DNA of 64,000 nucleotides, taken from contig CAINED010000031.1 in assembly GCA_903847605.1 (NCBI GenBank), positions 1 through 64,000 of the forward strand, in the 5' to 3' direction. Made by a program: the position numbers and the translations under genes. The notes below the pieces were generated by a model. The model searched no databases. It saw only the letters and a list, made by a program, of their open reading frames with translations, and was not told where the DNA came from. Below, one piece after another: positions 35,412 to 43,713 of the stretch (within the stretch, counting starts at the first letter, position 1; each line of letters begins with the position of its first letter). Source of the DNA: an uncultured Hyphomicrobiales bacterium. Its GTDB lineage: Bacteria; Pseudomonadota; Alphaproteobacteria; Rhizobiales; Beijerinckiaceae.

Positions 35412-35447
35412 ATGACTTTCCTTCCCGCAACGTCTGCGAAGCACAAA

Positions 35448-35489
35448 CACAACTATTCCTGCACAACTATTCCTGCACAACTATTCCTG
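35448..35489. repeat. Three perfect tandem copies of a 14-bp unit
   Basis: CACAACTATTCCTG is repeated three times without change at 35448-35461, 35462-35475 and 35476-35489. The last copy holds the stop codon (TAG) and last codons of Bug gene 2, so the array looks like expansion of that gene's 3' end into the spacer before Bug gene 1. Confidence 0.95.
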
Positions 35490-36461
35490 CTGCTCGCCCG
35501 CTTCCACTATCAGCTTCTTCCATCGCACGAGATCGTCGGCGACCATTTTCTCCTGTTCGGCGATGGTCATGTCGAGCGGCACACCGCCGGCCTTCAGCCA
35601 GAAGGCGCGAACCTCGGGATTGTCGGCGATCTTCTTCATCTCGGTACGCATGCGCTCGATGATCGGTTGCGGCGTTCCCGCCAGGGCGAACAACCCAAAC
35701 CAGCTCTCCTGATCGAAATCGGCGATGCCGGTTTCCCGCACAGTTGGAACATCAGGATGATAGGGGAGACGCTTCTTCGCCGAAACGACGATCGGCCGCA
35801 CGCGGCCGGCTTCGATAAGGGGCCGCGCCGTCGAAGAGTTGTCGAAATAGAGATCGATCCGCCCCGCCAGCAAATCCTGGTGCACGGCCTGCGCGCCGCG
35901 ATAGGGAACGGAAGTGAGCTTCGCGCCGGTGATATGCGACAGCACCGCCATCGCCACATGCTGTCCCGTGCCCTTGCCGCCGCCGAAATTCAGCTTCTCC
36001 GGATTGGCCTTCGCAAAATCGATCACGTCCTTCAGAGACTTGAACTGCGAATCCGGCGGCACGATCAGCGTGTAGGAAAACATGACGGGGATCCCGACCA
36101 CCTTGAAGTCGCGCAAGGGATCGAAGCGCAGCGTCTTGAAGAAGCCGGCGTTGTGCACGATGTTCGGCAAGGCGCCGATCAGGAATGTATATCCATCGGG
36201 CGCCGCCTGCGCCGCGACTTCGGTGCCGATCCGCGTTCCAGCGCCCGTCCGGTTTTCCACGATGACGCTGACGCCGAGCGCCGGGGCGAGCCTCTCTGCA
36301 AAGACACGCGCCGTGAGATCGAAACCGCCGCCCGGCGCGGAGGCTGCGATGATTTTGATCTGCCGTTCCGGCCAGTTTTGCGCGATAGCCGGCGCCGCCG
36401 CCGCGAGAAGGCCGAACATGCCTCCGGCAAGGGCTCTCCAAATCCGGCGTTGTTTCATCAT
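35481..36461 (-). CDS. Bug/TctC-family periplasmic binding protein 2
   Basis: 326 residues. A signal peptide (ALAGGMFGLLAAAAPAIAQ) precedes NWPERQIKIIAASAPGGGFDL. The Bug core motifs follow: VIVENRTGAGTRIGTE, AAPDGYTFLIG, VPYRGAQAVHQDLLAGRIDLYF and VPTVRETG. It closely resembles Bug 3 and Bug 4, so the three are tandem duplicates. Ligands of this family are carboxylates such as citrate, terephthalate or amino acids; none can be assigned. The 3' end includes the last unit of the 14-bp repeat. Confidence 0.9.
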   Translation of the reverse strand: MMKQRRIWRALAGGMFGLLAAAAPAIAQNWPERQIKIIAASAPGGGFDLTARVFAERLAPALGVSVIVENRTGAGTRIGTEVAAQAAPDGYTFLIGALPNIVHNAGFFKTLRFDPLRDFKVVGIPVMFSYTLIVPPDSQFKSLKDVIDFAKANPEKLNFGGGKGTGQHVAMAVLSHITGAKLTSVPYRGAQAVHQDLLAGRIDLYFDNSSTARPLIEAGRVRPIVVSAKKRLPYHPDVPTVRETGIADFDQESWFGLFALAGTPQPIIERMRTEMKKIADNPEVRAFWLKAGGVPLDMTIAEQEKMVADDLVRWKKLIVEAGEQQE

Positions 36462-36501
36462 CGACTCCTCCAGCAGATATTTTGATTTTTTGAGTTGGCC
36501 T

Positions 36502-37488
36502 TCATTCCGTCAGACCGGAGTCGCGCAACAGCTTGGTCCAGCGCACGACCTCCGCTTTCACAAAATCTTCCGTCTCCTTCGGCGACAGGACAAGAGGCTC
36601 CTGCCCGATCCTGCGAATGCGTTCGTGCATGTCGGGCGATGACATCATCTTTGTCATCTCGTCACGCATGCGATTGAGTGCTGCGGGTGGCGACTGCGCC
36701 GGCAGGAAAATGCCGGACCAGCTTTCCATCACGAAATCGACTGCGCCTGTTTCCGGCAGCGTCGGCAGCTCCGGCAGCGATGGCAGCCGCTTGCGCGACG
36801 ACACAGCGAAGGCACGCACGGACTTGCCTTCGACAAGCGCTTTCGCCGTTGCAGTGGAATCGAAGAAGAGATCGACACGGCCCGCCATCACGTCCTGATA
36901 GGCAGCCTGCGCACCACGATAGGGCACGTGCACCATCATGACGCCCGCCAGCGCTTCGGTCGTCGCCATCGCGATATGCTGGCCCGAGCCCTTGCCGGCC
37001 GAGGCATAAGTCAGCTTGCCCGGATTGGCCTTGGCGAAAGCGACGACATCCTTCAGCGTTTTGTGCGGTGACTCGTTACGCGTCACAAGCGTGTAGGAGC
37101 CGAGCATGGCGAGGCCGACCGGCGTGAAATCGCGCAGAGAGTCGTAGGGCAGGTCTTTATAAAGGCCCATATTCAGCGCGATGTTGGAGAGGCCGCCGAA
37201 AATCCATGTGTACCCGTCGGGCGTGGCTTTCGCGACATAGTCGGTGCCCGCGCGAGTGCCTGCCCCCGTGCGATTTTCGACGACGATGCTTTGTCCCAAT
37301 TGATGCTGCAGGCGGTCGGCCATCAGCCTCGCCATCGTATCGAACCCGCCGCCCGGCGGCTGCGGCACGACGAATTTGATGGAGCGATCGGGCCATGATT
37401 GCGCTTGCGCCGCAAGCGGTACAACAAACAAGCTGGCGAGTACGATCAGCCCCGCGCGCGAGACTCCATGAAAGAAGGTGTTCTGCAT
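36502..37488 (-). CDS. Bug/TctC-family periplasmic binding protein 3
   Basis: 328 residues with signal peptide (LIVLASLFVVPLAAQAQ). Core motifs: VVPQPPGGGFDTMAR, VVENRTGAGTRAGTDYVAK, TPDGYTWIFGG, VPYRGAQAAYQDVMAGRVDLFF and LPTLPETG. It shares long identical stretches with Bug 4 just upstream (10-bp gap), evidence of recent duplication. Differences in the lobe-closing loop (FDSTATAKALVE against FDNVTTARPLVD) suggest different ligands. Confidence 0.9.
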   Translation of the reverse strand: MQNTFFHGVSRAGLIVLASLFVVPLAAQAQSWPDRSIKFVVPQPPGGGFDTMARLMADRLQHQLGQSIVVENRTGAGTRAGTDYVAKATPDGYTWIFGGLSNIALNMGLYKDLPYDSLRDFTPVGLAMLGSYTLVTRNESPHKTLKDVVAFAKANPGKLTYASAGKGSGQHIAMATTEALAGVMMVHVPYRGAQAAYQDVMAGRVDLFFDSTATAKALVEGKSVRAFAVSSRKRLPSLPELPTLPETGAVDFVMESWSGIFLPAQSPPAALNRMRDEMTKMMSSPDMHERIRRIGQEPLVLSPKETEDFVKAEVVRWTKLLRDSGLTE

Positions 37489-37498
37489 GCGAGCCCCC

Positions 37499-38464
37499 TC
37501 ACCCTTCGACGCCCGCGTCGATCAGAAGTTTCTTCCAGAGGATGATGTCGTCGTTCACAAGCTTCTCAGTGTCGGCGACCGAAGGATTGATTGGCGTTGC
37601 GCCCATTTTGGCAAAGCGTTCGATCACATCGGGCATGGCTGCGACCTTCGCCATCTCCACGCGCAGACGGTCGACGATCGGCTTCGGCGTCCCCGAATGA
37701 ACGAAAATTCCGAACCATGTCTCAAGCGTAAAATCGGCGACGCCCGTTTCCTTGACAGTTGGAACTTCGGGATGCACCGGCACGCGCTTGCTCGCGGATG
37801 TCGCGATGGCGCGCACCTGCCCGCCATCGACCAGAGGACGCGCGGTCGTCACATTGTCGAAGAAGAGATCGACGCGGCCCGCGATCACATCCTGATAGGC
37901 GGCCTGCGCACCGCGATAGGGAACGTGCACGGTCTTGATGCCAGCCAGATGCGACAGCACGGCCATCGCAATATGCTGGCCAGTACCCAGCCCGCCCGAG
38001 GCGTAGGTGATCTTGTCGGGATTTGTCCTGGCGAAGGCGACGAGATCCTTCAGCGTTTTCTGCGGCAGATCGTTGCGCGTCACCAGCGTATAGGTGAAGG
38101 CGACGAAGAGGCCGACCGGCGTAAAATCCTTCTGCGTATTGTGCGGAAGATCTTTGTAGAGCGCCGGATTGAACACGATGTTGGGCGAAGCGCCAACGAG
38201 CAGCGTATAACCGTCAGCCGGCGCCTTCGCGACGAAATCCGTTCCCGCGCGGGTGCCCGCGCCTGTCTTATTTTCGACGACGACGCTCTGCCCCAGAAGT
38301 TGCGACAGCTTGTCGGCTGCAACGCGCCCGACGAGGTCATAGCCGCCGCCAGCGGGTTGGGGAACAACGAGCCTCAACGGCCGGTCGGGATAGGTCTGCG
38401 CCAATCCGATCGACGCGGACAGCAAAAAACCCACTAAGCCAGAAATGGCCGAAACAGCCTTCAC
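37499..38464 (-). CDS. Bug/TctC-family periplasmic binding protein 4
   Basis: 321 residues with signal peptide (AVSAISGLVGFLLSASIGLAQ). Core motifs: VVPQPAGGGYDLVGR, VVENKTGAGTRAGTDFVAK, VPYRGAQAAYQDVIAGRVDLFF and VPTVKETG. It is nearest to Bug 3 and Bug 2. The 107-bp gap before it contains a 7-bp GC hairpin (38510-38528) that could stabilise or process the polycistronic message. Confidence 0.9.
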   Translation of the reverse strand: MKAVSAISGLVGFLLSASIGLAQTYPDRPLRLVVPQPAGGGYDLVGRVAADKLSQLLGQSVVVENKTGAGTRAGTDFVAKAPADGYTLLVGASPNIVFNPALYKDLPHNTQKDFTPVGLFVAFTYTLVTRNDLPQKTLKDLVAFARTNPDKITYASGGLGTGQHIAMAVLSHLAGIKTVHVPYRGAQAAYQDVIAGRVDLFFDNVTTARPLVDGGQVRAIATSASKRVPVHPEVPTVKETGVADFTLETWFGIFVHSGTPKPIVDRLRVEMAKVAAMPDVIERFAKMGATPINPSVADTEKLVNDDIILWKKLLIDAGVEG

Positions 38465-38509
38465 GCACCCCTCCCTCGATATCGGGGAGAAACCCTCCAG
38501 GCCCCTCCC

Positions 38510-38528
38510 GTCTCCCTCGCTGGGAGAC
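38510..38528 (-). other. Intergenic GC hairpin in the Bug array
   Basis: GTCTCCC (38510-38516) pairs with GGGAGAC (38522-38528) around a 5-nt loop. No T-run follows on the minus strand. It lies between Bug genes 5 and 4 and may be an RNA-processing or stabilising element. Confidence 0.4.
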
Positions 38529-38571
38529 TAGGAGGAGAATGCGCTATCTGCAAACCGCTTTTTCGCGTCTC

Positions 38572-39564
38572 TCACTCCGGCTTGTAATCGGTGCGCGGCG
38601 TGTTCGCGATCTTGATGAGTTCCTGCGCGGCTTTGCGATCTTCCTGCACGAAGGCCACGAATTCTTCCGGTGACGTCGGCGCGGCGAGAGTCGCCTGCCC
38701 TTCCAGACGCGCCATGAAAGCCGGATCGCGCAACAGACGCGTGAATTCCGCATTCAGCTTTTCGATGATCGGACGCGGCGTGCCGGCAGGCGCGGCAAGC
38801 CCCCACCATCCGCGCGCCTTGTAGCTGCCGAGGCCTGCCTCTTCGAAGGTCGGCACATCCGGAACGAGGGACGACCGCTTGGGCGCCATCACCGCCAGAA
38901 GCTTGACCTTGCCGCCCTGCACCAGCGGCAGGAAGTTTCCGAGCCCCATATTGCCGATCTGCAGATCGCCGGCGGCAAGCGCCTGCGCAATCGGACCGCC
39001 GCCACGGAACGGCACGGCTGCTATTTTCGTGCCCCACTGGTTGTTGGTCCATTTCAGAAAGAGTTCGGGAAACGAGCCTGCGCCGAGCGTTCCGAAGTTG
39101 AAAGCGTCGGGCTTTGCCAGCGCCTGCGCCTTGAGATCGGCGACGCTGTTGATGCCGAGCGAGGCAGGAACCGCAAGTCCTTCGACAAGGAAGAACAGAC
39201 GCGTGATCAGAGCGAAATCCTTGTCCGCGTCGTAAGGCAATTTGTTGAAGAGATAAGGATTGTACGAGAGCGTGCTGTGATAGATGACGCACAGCGTATA
39301 GCCATCCGCAGGCGCGGCCTTGCAAGCTTGCGCCGCAAGAATGCCACTTGCCCCGCCGCGATTCTCGATCACCATTGGCTGACCAAGGCGCGGCGCGAGT
39401 TCTTTGTCCATCATGCGCATGATCACGTCGGTGACGCTGCCGGCGGCGATGGACACGATCACGCGGATCGGACGATCCGGATAGTTTTGGGCCTTGGCCG
39501 GCGCGTGAACGAATGCGCCGAATGCCAATGCGATCGCGACGACCTTTTGCGCGATAGATTTCAT
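38572..39564 (-). CDS. Bug/TctC-family periplasmic binding protein 5
   Basis: 330 residues. The signal peptide (VVAIALAFGAFVHAPAKAQ) is followed by NYPDRPIRVIVSIAAGSVTD. This subgroup differs from Bug 2-4: it has MVIENRGGASGILAAQACKAAPADGYTLC, VPFRGGGPIAQALAAGDLQIG and VPTFEEAGLGSYKARGWWG. It is the first Bug gene, 25 bp after the beta-propeller gene in the same direction. The start at 39564 follows GGAGGAGG. Confidence 0.9.
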   Translation of the reverse strand: MKSIAQKVVAIALAFGAFVHAPAKAQNYPDRPIRVIVSIAAGSVTDVIMRMMDKELAPRLGQPMVIENRGGASGILAAQACKAAPADGYTLCVIYHSTLSYNPYLFNKLPYDADKDFALITRLFFLVEGLAVPASLGINSVADLKAQALAKPDAFNFGTLGAGSFPELFLKWTNNQWGTKIAAVPFRGGGPIAQALAAGDLQIGNMGLGNFLPLVQGGKVKLLAVMAPKRSSLVPDVPTFEEAGLGSYKARGWWGLAAPAGTPRPIIEKLNAEFTRLLRDPAFMARLEGQATLAAPTSPEEFVAFVQEDRKAAQELIKIANTPRTDYKPE

Positions 39565-39589
39565 ATTCCCCTCCTCCACCATAACAAGG

Positions 39590-40480
39590 CTATGAACGGA
39601 CGACCTCCCCGATCGATCCGCTGTCGTGCTGCGTGAAAAAGATGCGGCCTTTCGAGGTGACGGCTATGCAGCGCGCGCCACTGTTCGGCGTGGGTATGTC
39701 GTATTCGCCGATCATGCGACCGTCCGCAGCCATATGTGCGATCTTGTTGGCGAAATTCTCAGTCGCCCAGACATCGCCATCCGCCGTCGTGGCGACGCCG
39801 CGAAGCGAAGCCTCCGGCGTCGTCACGGGATGTTCGGTGATCTTGCCTTCGCGATCGACACGCCCCAGCCCGTTGGCGCTCGTTTGCACGAACCAGATGC
39901 TGCCGTCGGTATGCACCGTCATGGCGCGCGGCTGCGAACCTCTGGTCGGAATCGGATAACCGCTCGCAACACCGTCGACAGTGATGCGTCCGACATGATC
40001 CCCCGCCGCCTGGCTGAACCACAGCGCGCCATCGCGCACGACGATCGACAATGGCTTGCAGCCGCGGGGAATACCGTCCTCGTATTCCGTGACGTCGCCT
40101 GCGGGCGTAATGCGGCCGATGCGGCTCGTTTCCGTCATCGAAAACCAGACATTGCCGTCAGGCCCAAACATGATGCCGTCGGGCCCGGACTTCGGCGTCG
40201 GCAAATCGAATTCCGTTATATCCCCGGCAAGCGTGATACGCCCAATCTTGTTCGCAGCCTTTTCGCAGAACCACAAATCTTCGCGCGCCCCGATGATTCC
40301 GATCGGCATCGACTCTTTAGTCGGCGTCGCAAATTCGCTGAACGTCATGGACGTGAGATCGAGCTTGCCGATTTTCGAAGCGCCGCTTTCGCAAAACCAG
40401 AGATTGCCATCCGGACCTTCGACGCAGATATACGGACGACTGTCGGCGGAAGGAATTTTGTATTCGCGAATTGCAATCAC
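39590..40480 (-). CDS. Virginiamycin-B-lyase-like beta-propeller protein
   Basis: 296 residues built of about seven repeats ending in variants of GPDGNLWFCE-ASKIGKL (for example near residues 23, 66, 107, 152, 193, 234 and 277), the propeller blades of the Vgb family. The length equals streptogramin B lyase. Several blades read GDVWATENFANKIAHM or SLRGVATTADG, where active Vgb proteins carry a conserved His after Pro, so a lyase role is doubtful and antibiotic resistance should not be assumed. There is no signal peptide. It is the first gene of the array with the five Bug genes, so an accessory catabolic (lactonase-like) role is plausible. Confidence 0.8.
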   Translation of the reverse strand: MIAIREYKIPSADSRPYICVEGPDGNLWFCESGASKIGKLDLTSMTFSEFATPTKESMPIGIIGAREDLWFCEKAANKIGRITLAGDITEFDLPTPKSGPDGIMFGPDGNVWFSMTETSRIGRITPAGDVTEYEDGIPRGCKPLSIVVRDGALWFSQAAGDHVGRITVDGVASGYPIPTRGSQPRAMTVHTDGSIWFVQTSANGLGRVDREGKITEHPVTTPEASLRGVATTADGDVWATENFANKIAHMAADGRMIGEYDIPTPNSGARCIAVTSKGRIFFTQHDSGSIGEVVRS

Positions 40481-40637
40481 GGGCGAGCGCTTCCCTAGGA
40501 TTGGCTTGTATTGCCTTTCAATACAGCACTTTCACTGCAATCGACGATGACCGCACTCTTGCTGCAAGTCAAATCGCAACGCTTGCATCGCGTGCTGGAA
40601 TGCCGCTAGTTTGCAAGCGGAGAAGGGAGAATACGAA

Positions 40638-41630
40638 ATGAGAAATTCACTTTCACATCTTGTATGGAAACTTGCAGGAGCCGCAACGCTTGCAGTCGCA
40701 TTAACGTCGGCTTCGCAGGCGCAGAACTGGCCTCAACGCAACATCACGCTCATTGTTTCCCAACCGGCCGGCAACAGTCCCGATGTGATGGCCCGGCTTC
40801 TGGCAGAGCGGCTCACCACGGAACTCAAACAGGGCGTCATCGTCGAAAACCGTCCCGGCGGCGCCAACGTGCCCGGCACACTCGCCGTCACGCGCGCCGC
40901 GCCGGATGGCTACACTTTCCTTTTCGCCACCACCGCCTCCATTGTGTCCAACGTCTTTCTGGTCAAAGGCCTTGCCTACGATCCGCTGAAGGATCTCGCT
41001 CCCGTTGCCTATATCGTGCGTTCGAACCAGGTTCTCGTCGTCAATCCGCAAGTCAACGCGAAGTCGCTGCCTGAACTGATCGCGCTCGACAAGCAATCGC
41101 CGGGTAAACTGTCGATCGCCGTCGACGGACCGCGCGCGCTCGCCGGCATCACGGCGCAGGCGCTCAATCAGCGCTCCGGCATGAAGCTCGTGCCCGTGCC
41201 CTATCCTAATGTGGGCGCAGGTGTGCAGGATGTCGTCGCAGGTCGAGTCGAAGCGGGTGTTTTTTCGCAATCCATCATCGAATCGCTGGTGCGCGAGGGC
41301 AAATTGCGCGCGCTCGCGGGCGCTGCTTTGACGAGGCCCATATCCATGCCTGAAGTCGGAACGATGAGCGAAACCGTTCCAGGCATCGATTTTTCCGGCT
41401 GGTTCATGGTTATGGCGCCGGCGGCTACGCCAAAAGACATCATCATACGCATGAATGCAGCGATCAACGCAGCGATGAAGGACGAGAAAATTCGCGGAAT
41501 GCTGCCCAAGATCGGATTCGAGGCCAATCCCAACGGCCCCGGTTCGCCTGACGACGCCGCGAAATTCCTTGCTTCGCAAATGGACGTCTGGCGCGACACG
41601 ACGAAGGCGCTCGGGCTGGAACCGCAATAA
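40638..41630 (+). CDS. Bug/TctC-family periplasmic binding protein 6
   Basis: 330 residues. A signal peptide (LAGAATLAVALTSASQAQ) precedes NWPQRNITLIVSQPAGNSPDV. Core motifs VIVENRPGGANVPGTLAV, APDGYTFLFAT and VPYPNVGAGVQDVVAGRVEAGVF identify a Bug protein that lacks the usual YRG of the ligand loop (PYPNVG instead). It is divergent from the propeller/Bug array, separated by 157 bp that must hold both promoters. A strong terminator follows at 41658. Confidence 0.9.
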   Translation: MRNSLSHLVWKLAGAATLAVALTSASQAQNWPQRNITLIVSQPAGNSPDVMARLLAERLTTELKQGVIVENRPGGANVPGTLAVTRAAPDGYTFLFATTASIVSNVFLVKGLAYDPLKDLAPVAYIVRSNQVLVVNPQVNAKSLPELIALDKQSPGKLSIAVDGPRALAGITAQALNQRSGMKLVPVPYPNVGAGVQDVVAGRVEAGVFSQSIIESLVREGKLRALAGAALTRPISMPEVGTMSETVPGIDFSGWFMVMAPAATPKDIIIRMNAAINAAMKDEKIRGMLPKIGFEANPNGPGSPDDAAKFLASQMDVWRDTTKALGLEPQ

Positions 41631-41657
41631 ACGCATCTTGCGGATTGAGAGAAAACT

Positions 41658-41690
41658 TCGGGGCGGTTATCATCCGCCCCGATTTGCTTT
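41658..41690 (+). terminator. Rho-independent terminator after Bug gene 6
   Basis: TCGGGGCGG (41658-41666) and CCGCCCCGA (41674-41682) form a perfect 9-bp stem with a 7-nt loop, followed by TTTGCTTT. Confidence 0.8.
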
Positions 41691-41713
41691 CGATCTGCCC
41701 AAGGAGCCGCAGC

Positions 41714-42079
41714 ATGACCTTCCGCGCCCTACCCCTCGTCACCATCGGAATTTCGCTCGCGCTTGCCGCCTGCAACACCACACAGCCGCAGGCGACTGCG
41801 GAGCCCGCACCCGTGGCGACAGACGCCTATCGCAACGCGCCAGCCGGCGTGACGCCACAGGGCTTCGCGCTGCCGTCGGGTACCGGATGCCAGGGCGATA
41901 TCGCGCGCTGGTCGGCCATCCAGGACAACGACCTGAAGACCGGCCACGTGTCGAAGGGCGTTTACGATCGCATACAGGGCGAGATCAATGAGGCGCGTGC
42001 CGCCTGCACCGCTGGCAACAGCGCGCAGGCGAGCGCCCTCGTACGCGCCAGCCGCGCACGCCACGGCTATCCCGGCTGA
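41714..42079 (+). CDS. Small predicted lipoprotein
   Basis: 121 residues. A lipobox (ALAAC, Cys near residue 20) ends the signal sequence TFRALPLVTIGISLALAAC, predicting acylation at that Cys. The mature part is Pro/Ala-rich, then has FALPSGTGCQGDIARWSAIQDND and a helical C-terminus (SKGVYDRIQGEINEARAAC), with two Cys that could pair. Similar short lipoproteins of unknown function are common in Hyphomicrobiales. AAGGAG precedes the ATG. Its stop abuts the convergent Nudix gene. Confidence 0.8.
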   Translation: MTFRALPLVTIGISLALAACNTTQPQATAEPAPVATDAYRNAPAGVTPQGFALPSGTGCQGDIARWSAIQDNDLKTGHVSKGVYDRIQGEINEARAACTAGNSAQASALVRASRARHGYPG

Positions 42080-42802
42080 TCATTCCGGCAGTTTCTCGCA
42101 AAGCCAGCGAAGCATGAAATCCGGCATGCGCGCGGGAATGAGATCCGCCCGCGAACGTACGACATGCATGCCCTGTAATTCCGGCTGCTGCTGACTTGCG
42201 ATATATGCATCCATGCGATCGCATAGCGTCAGCGCGTCCTCGCCCGCAGTCATGACTTTCATGCAGCCAATGCGCGGCCCGTGCAGGATGACCGACCAGT
42301 CATCCGCCATATGCAGGCAGCTCCCATCGATACCCGTTTCCTCCAACAGTTCGCGAGTGGCGCTGCCGCCAAAATCGACCTGGCCATTCGCGATGTCGCC
42401 GAGATCCGGCGTCCCCGCCGGAAAGTAGATCTGGCCGGCATTCGATGTTTGCTCACCCATCACGCCCAGAAGCCACGCTCCATCTGCGCTTCGCAAGGCG
42501 GCCATCGAAAAACAATTGCAGATGCTTGCGTCAGGAAAGCCGAAATCGCGCCAGGCGATGAAATTCGCGAAACCTGTCTCGAACGCCTGAAGCCGTAACG
42601 TTTGAACGCCTTTCTTTTCGGCAATTTGCGGGTTGCGCATGAGGAGAACCCGGCCATTGAAGAGTGCAGGTCTCTCGCGCCGCAGCTTGTTCCAATGCGC
42701 TTCGATGCGATTTCGCTCGTCCCGGACAAACGGCCAGTCGAAGTCCGTCACGGGACAATCGATATCCCGCACCTCAAAGATGCCGTCCTCGCGCAAATTC
42801 AA
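42080..42802 (-). CDS. Nudix-domain protein with degenerate Nudix box
   Basis: About 240 residues. A Nudix-type segment is seen near residues 146-162 (GGSATRELLEETGI). The REL-x-EE-x-G half is intact, but the first half lacks the Glu of the GX5E consensus (Val at that place), so catalysis may be altered. Nudix enzymes hydrolyse nucleoside-diphosphate-linked compounds. The start appears to be TTG at 42802, overlapping the end of the PhzF gene; no better ATG is in frame until residue 55. It is the last gene of the leftward ABC operon. Confidence 0.72.
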   Translation of the reverse strand: MNLREDGIFEVRDIDCPVTDFDWPFVRDERNRIEAHWNKLRRERPALFNGRVLLMRNPQIAEKKGVQTLRLQAFETGFANFIAWRDFGFPDASICNCFSMAALRSADGAWLLGVMGEQTSNAGQIYFPAGTPDLGDIANGQVDFGGSATRELLEETGIDGSCLHMADDWSVILHGPRIGCMKVMTAGEDALTLCDRMDAYIASQQQPELQGMHVVRSRADLIPARMPDFMLRWLCEKLPE

Positions 42803-43707
42803 ACTTCGATCTCGCCGCGCGAGACGATCACGGCTTCCCCGCCAATGGAGACAGAAGCCAGCAATCCTGAGGCGACATCCATCGTCAGCACGATCTTGCT
42901 CGGACGTCCCATTTCGATGCCTTGCTCAATGACGAGAATATGTTCGCCATCTTCCGGCCGTTCGAATTCCAGGGCAACGCCCGCGAAAGCCGCTGCGGCA
43001 GCGCCCGTCGCCGGGTCTTCGACTATGCCGAACGAAGGCGCAAACATGCGCGCATGAACATGATGCTCCTCCTGCGCCGTCTGCTTGGTGTAGAGATAGC
43101 AAGCGCCGCTTCCGGGCGGCGCAACCAGCTTGTCCCAATGGCGCATGTCTGGCCGCGCACGCGCGATGGCGTCGCGCGAACGAATGGGAACGAAAGTTAC
43201 GGGAAAGCCGGCGCTATAGATCGTGGGGCGATGGTCGTCGAAGCAGATATCGCCTGCATCGAGTCCAAGCGCCGCAGCCGCAACAGCAGCATCCGCTTCG
43301 CCGAGTTTTTCAGGCAATCGCGGTATCGCAAATTGCGCGCGGCTGACGCGCTTTGCGCTGCGGCGAACCTCGCAGCTGACAAGACCGATTTCGAGTTCAA
43401 GCGCAACGACGAGTTCCTGCTTTGCCAGGATCTCCGCGCCTTCCGTCTCGGCGATCAGCACCGCGGTTCCGACCGTCGGATGACCGGCAAACGGCACCTC
43501 CTGCGCCGGTGTGAAGATACGCACGCGTGCCGTATTCACCGGATCTCGCGGCGGCAACAGAAACACCGTTTCCGACAGATTGAACTCGCGCGCGATCGCC
43601 TGCATCTGCTCGCTCGACAAACGTCCGGCGTCACGAACGACCGCGAGCGGATTGCCGGCGAAACGGCGATCCGTGAATACGTCAAGCGTATGGAAAGAAA
43701 GCCGCAT
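42799..43707 (-). CDS. PhzF family isomerase/epimerase-like protein
   Basis: 302 residues. The N-terminus FHTLDVFTDRRFAGNPLAVV, catalytic-Glu region FNLSETVFLLPP (Glu near 46), VPFAGHPTVGTA and DPATGAAAAAFAG are all diagnostic of PhzF. PhzF itself isomerises dihydro-hydroxyanthranilate in phenazine synthesis; most homologues are of unknown role. There are no other phenazine genes here. It lies 6 bp after the ABC binding-protein gene, so it likely acts on the imported compound. Confidence 0.9.
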   Translation of the reverse strand: MRLSFHTLDVFTDRRFAGNPLAVVRDAGRLSSEQMQAIAREFNLSETVFLLPPRDPVNTARVRIFTPAQEVPFAGHPTVGTAVLIAETEGAEILAKQELVVALELEIGLVSCEVRRSAKRVSRAQFAIPRLPEKLGEADAAVAAAALGLDAGDICFDDHRPTIYSAGFPVTFVPIRSRDAIARARPDMRHWDKLVAPPGSGACYLYTKQTAQEEHHVHARMFAPSFGIVEDPATGAAAAAFAGVALEFERPEDGEHILVIEQGIEMGRPSKIVLTMDVASGLLASVSIGGEAVIVSRGEIEV

Positions 43708-43713
43708 CGGCGA

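Noticed and set aside
39590-40480. Streptogramin resistance (Vgb lyase)
   Set aside because: The fold matches, but the conserved His/Glu catalytic set is not evident and the context is catabolic, so resistance was not called.
42799-43707. Phenazine synthesis (PhzF)
   Set aside because: The protein is a PhzF-family member only; no other phz genes are present.
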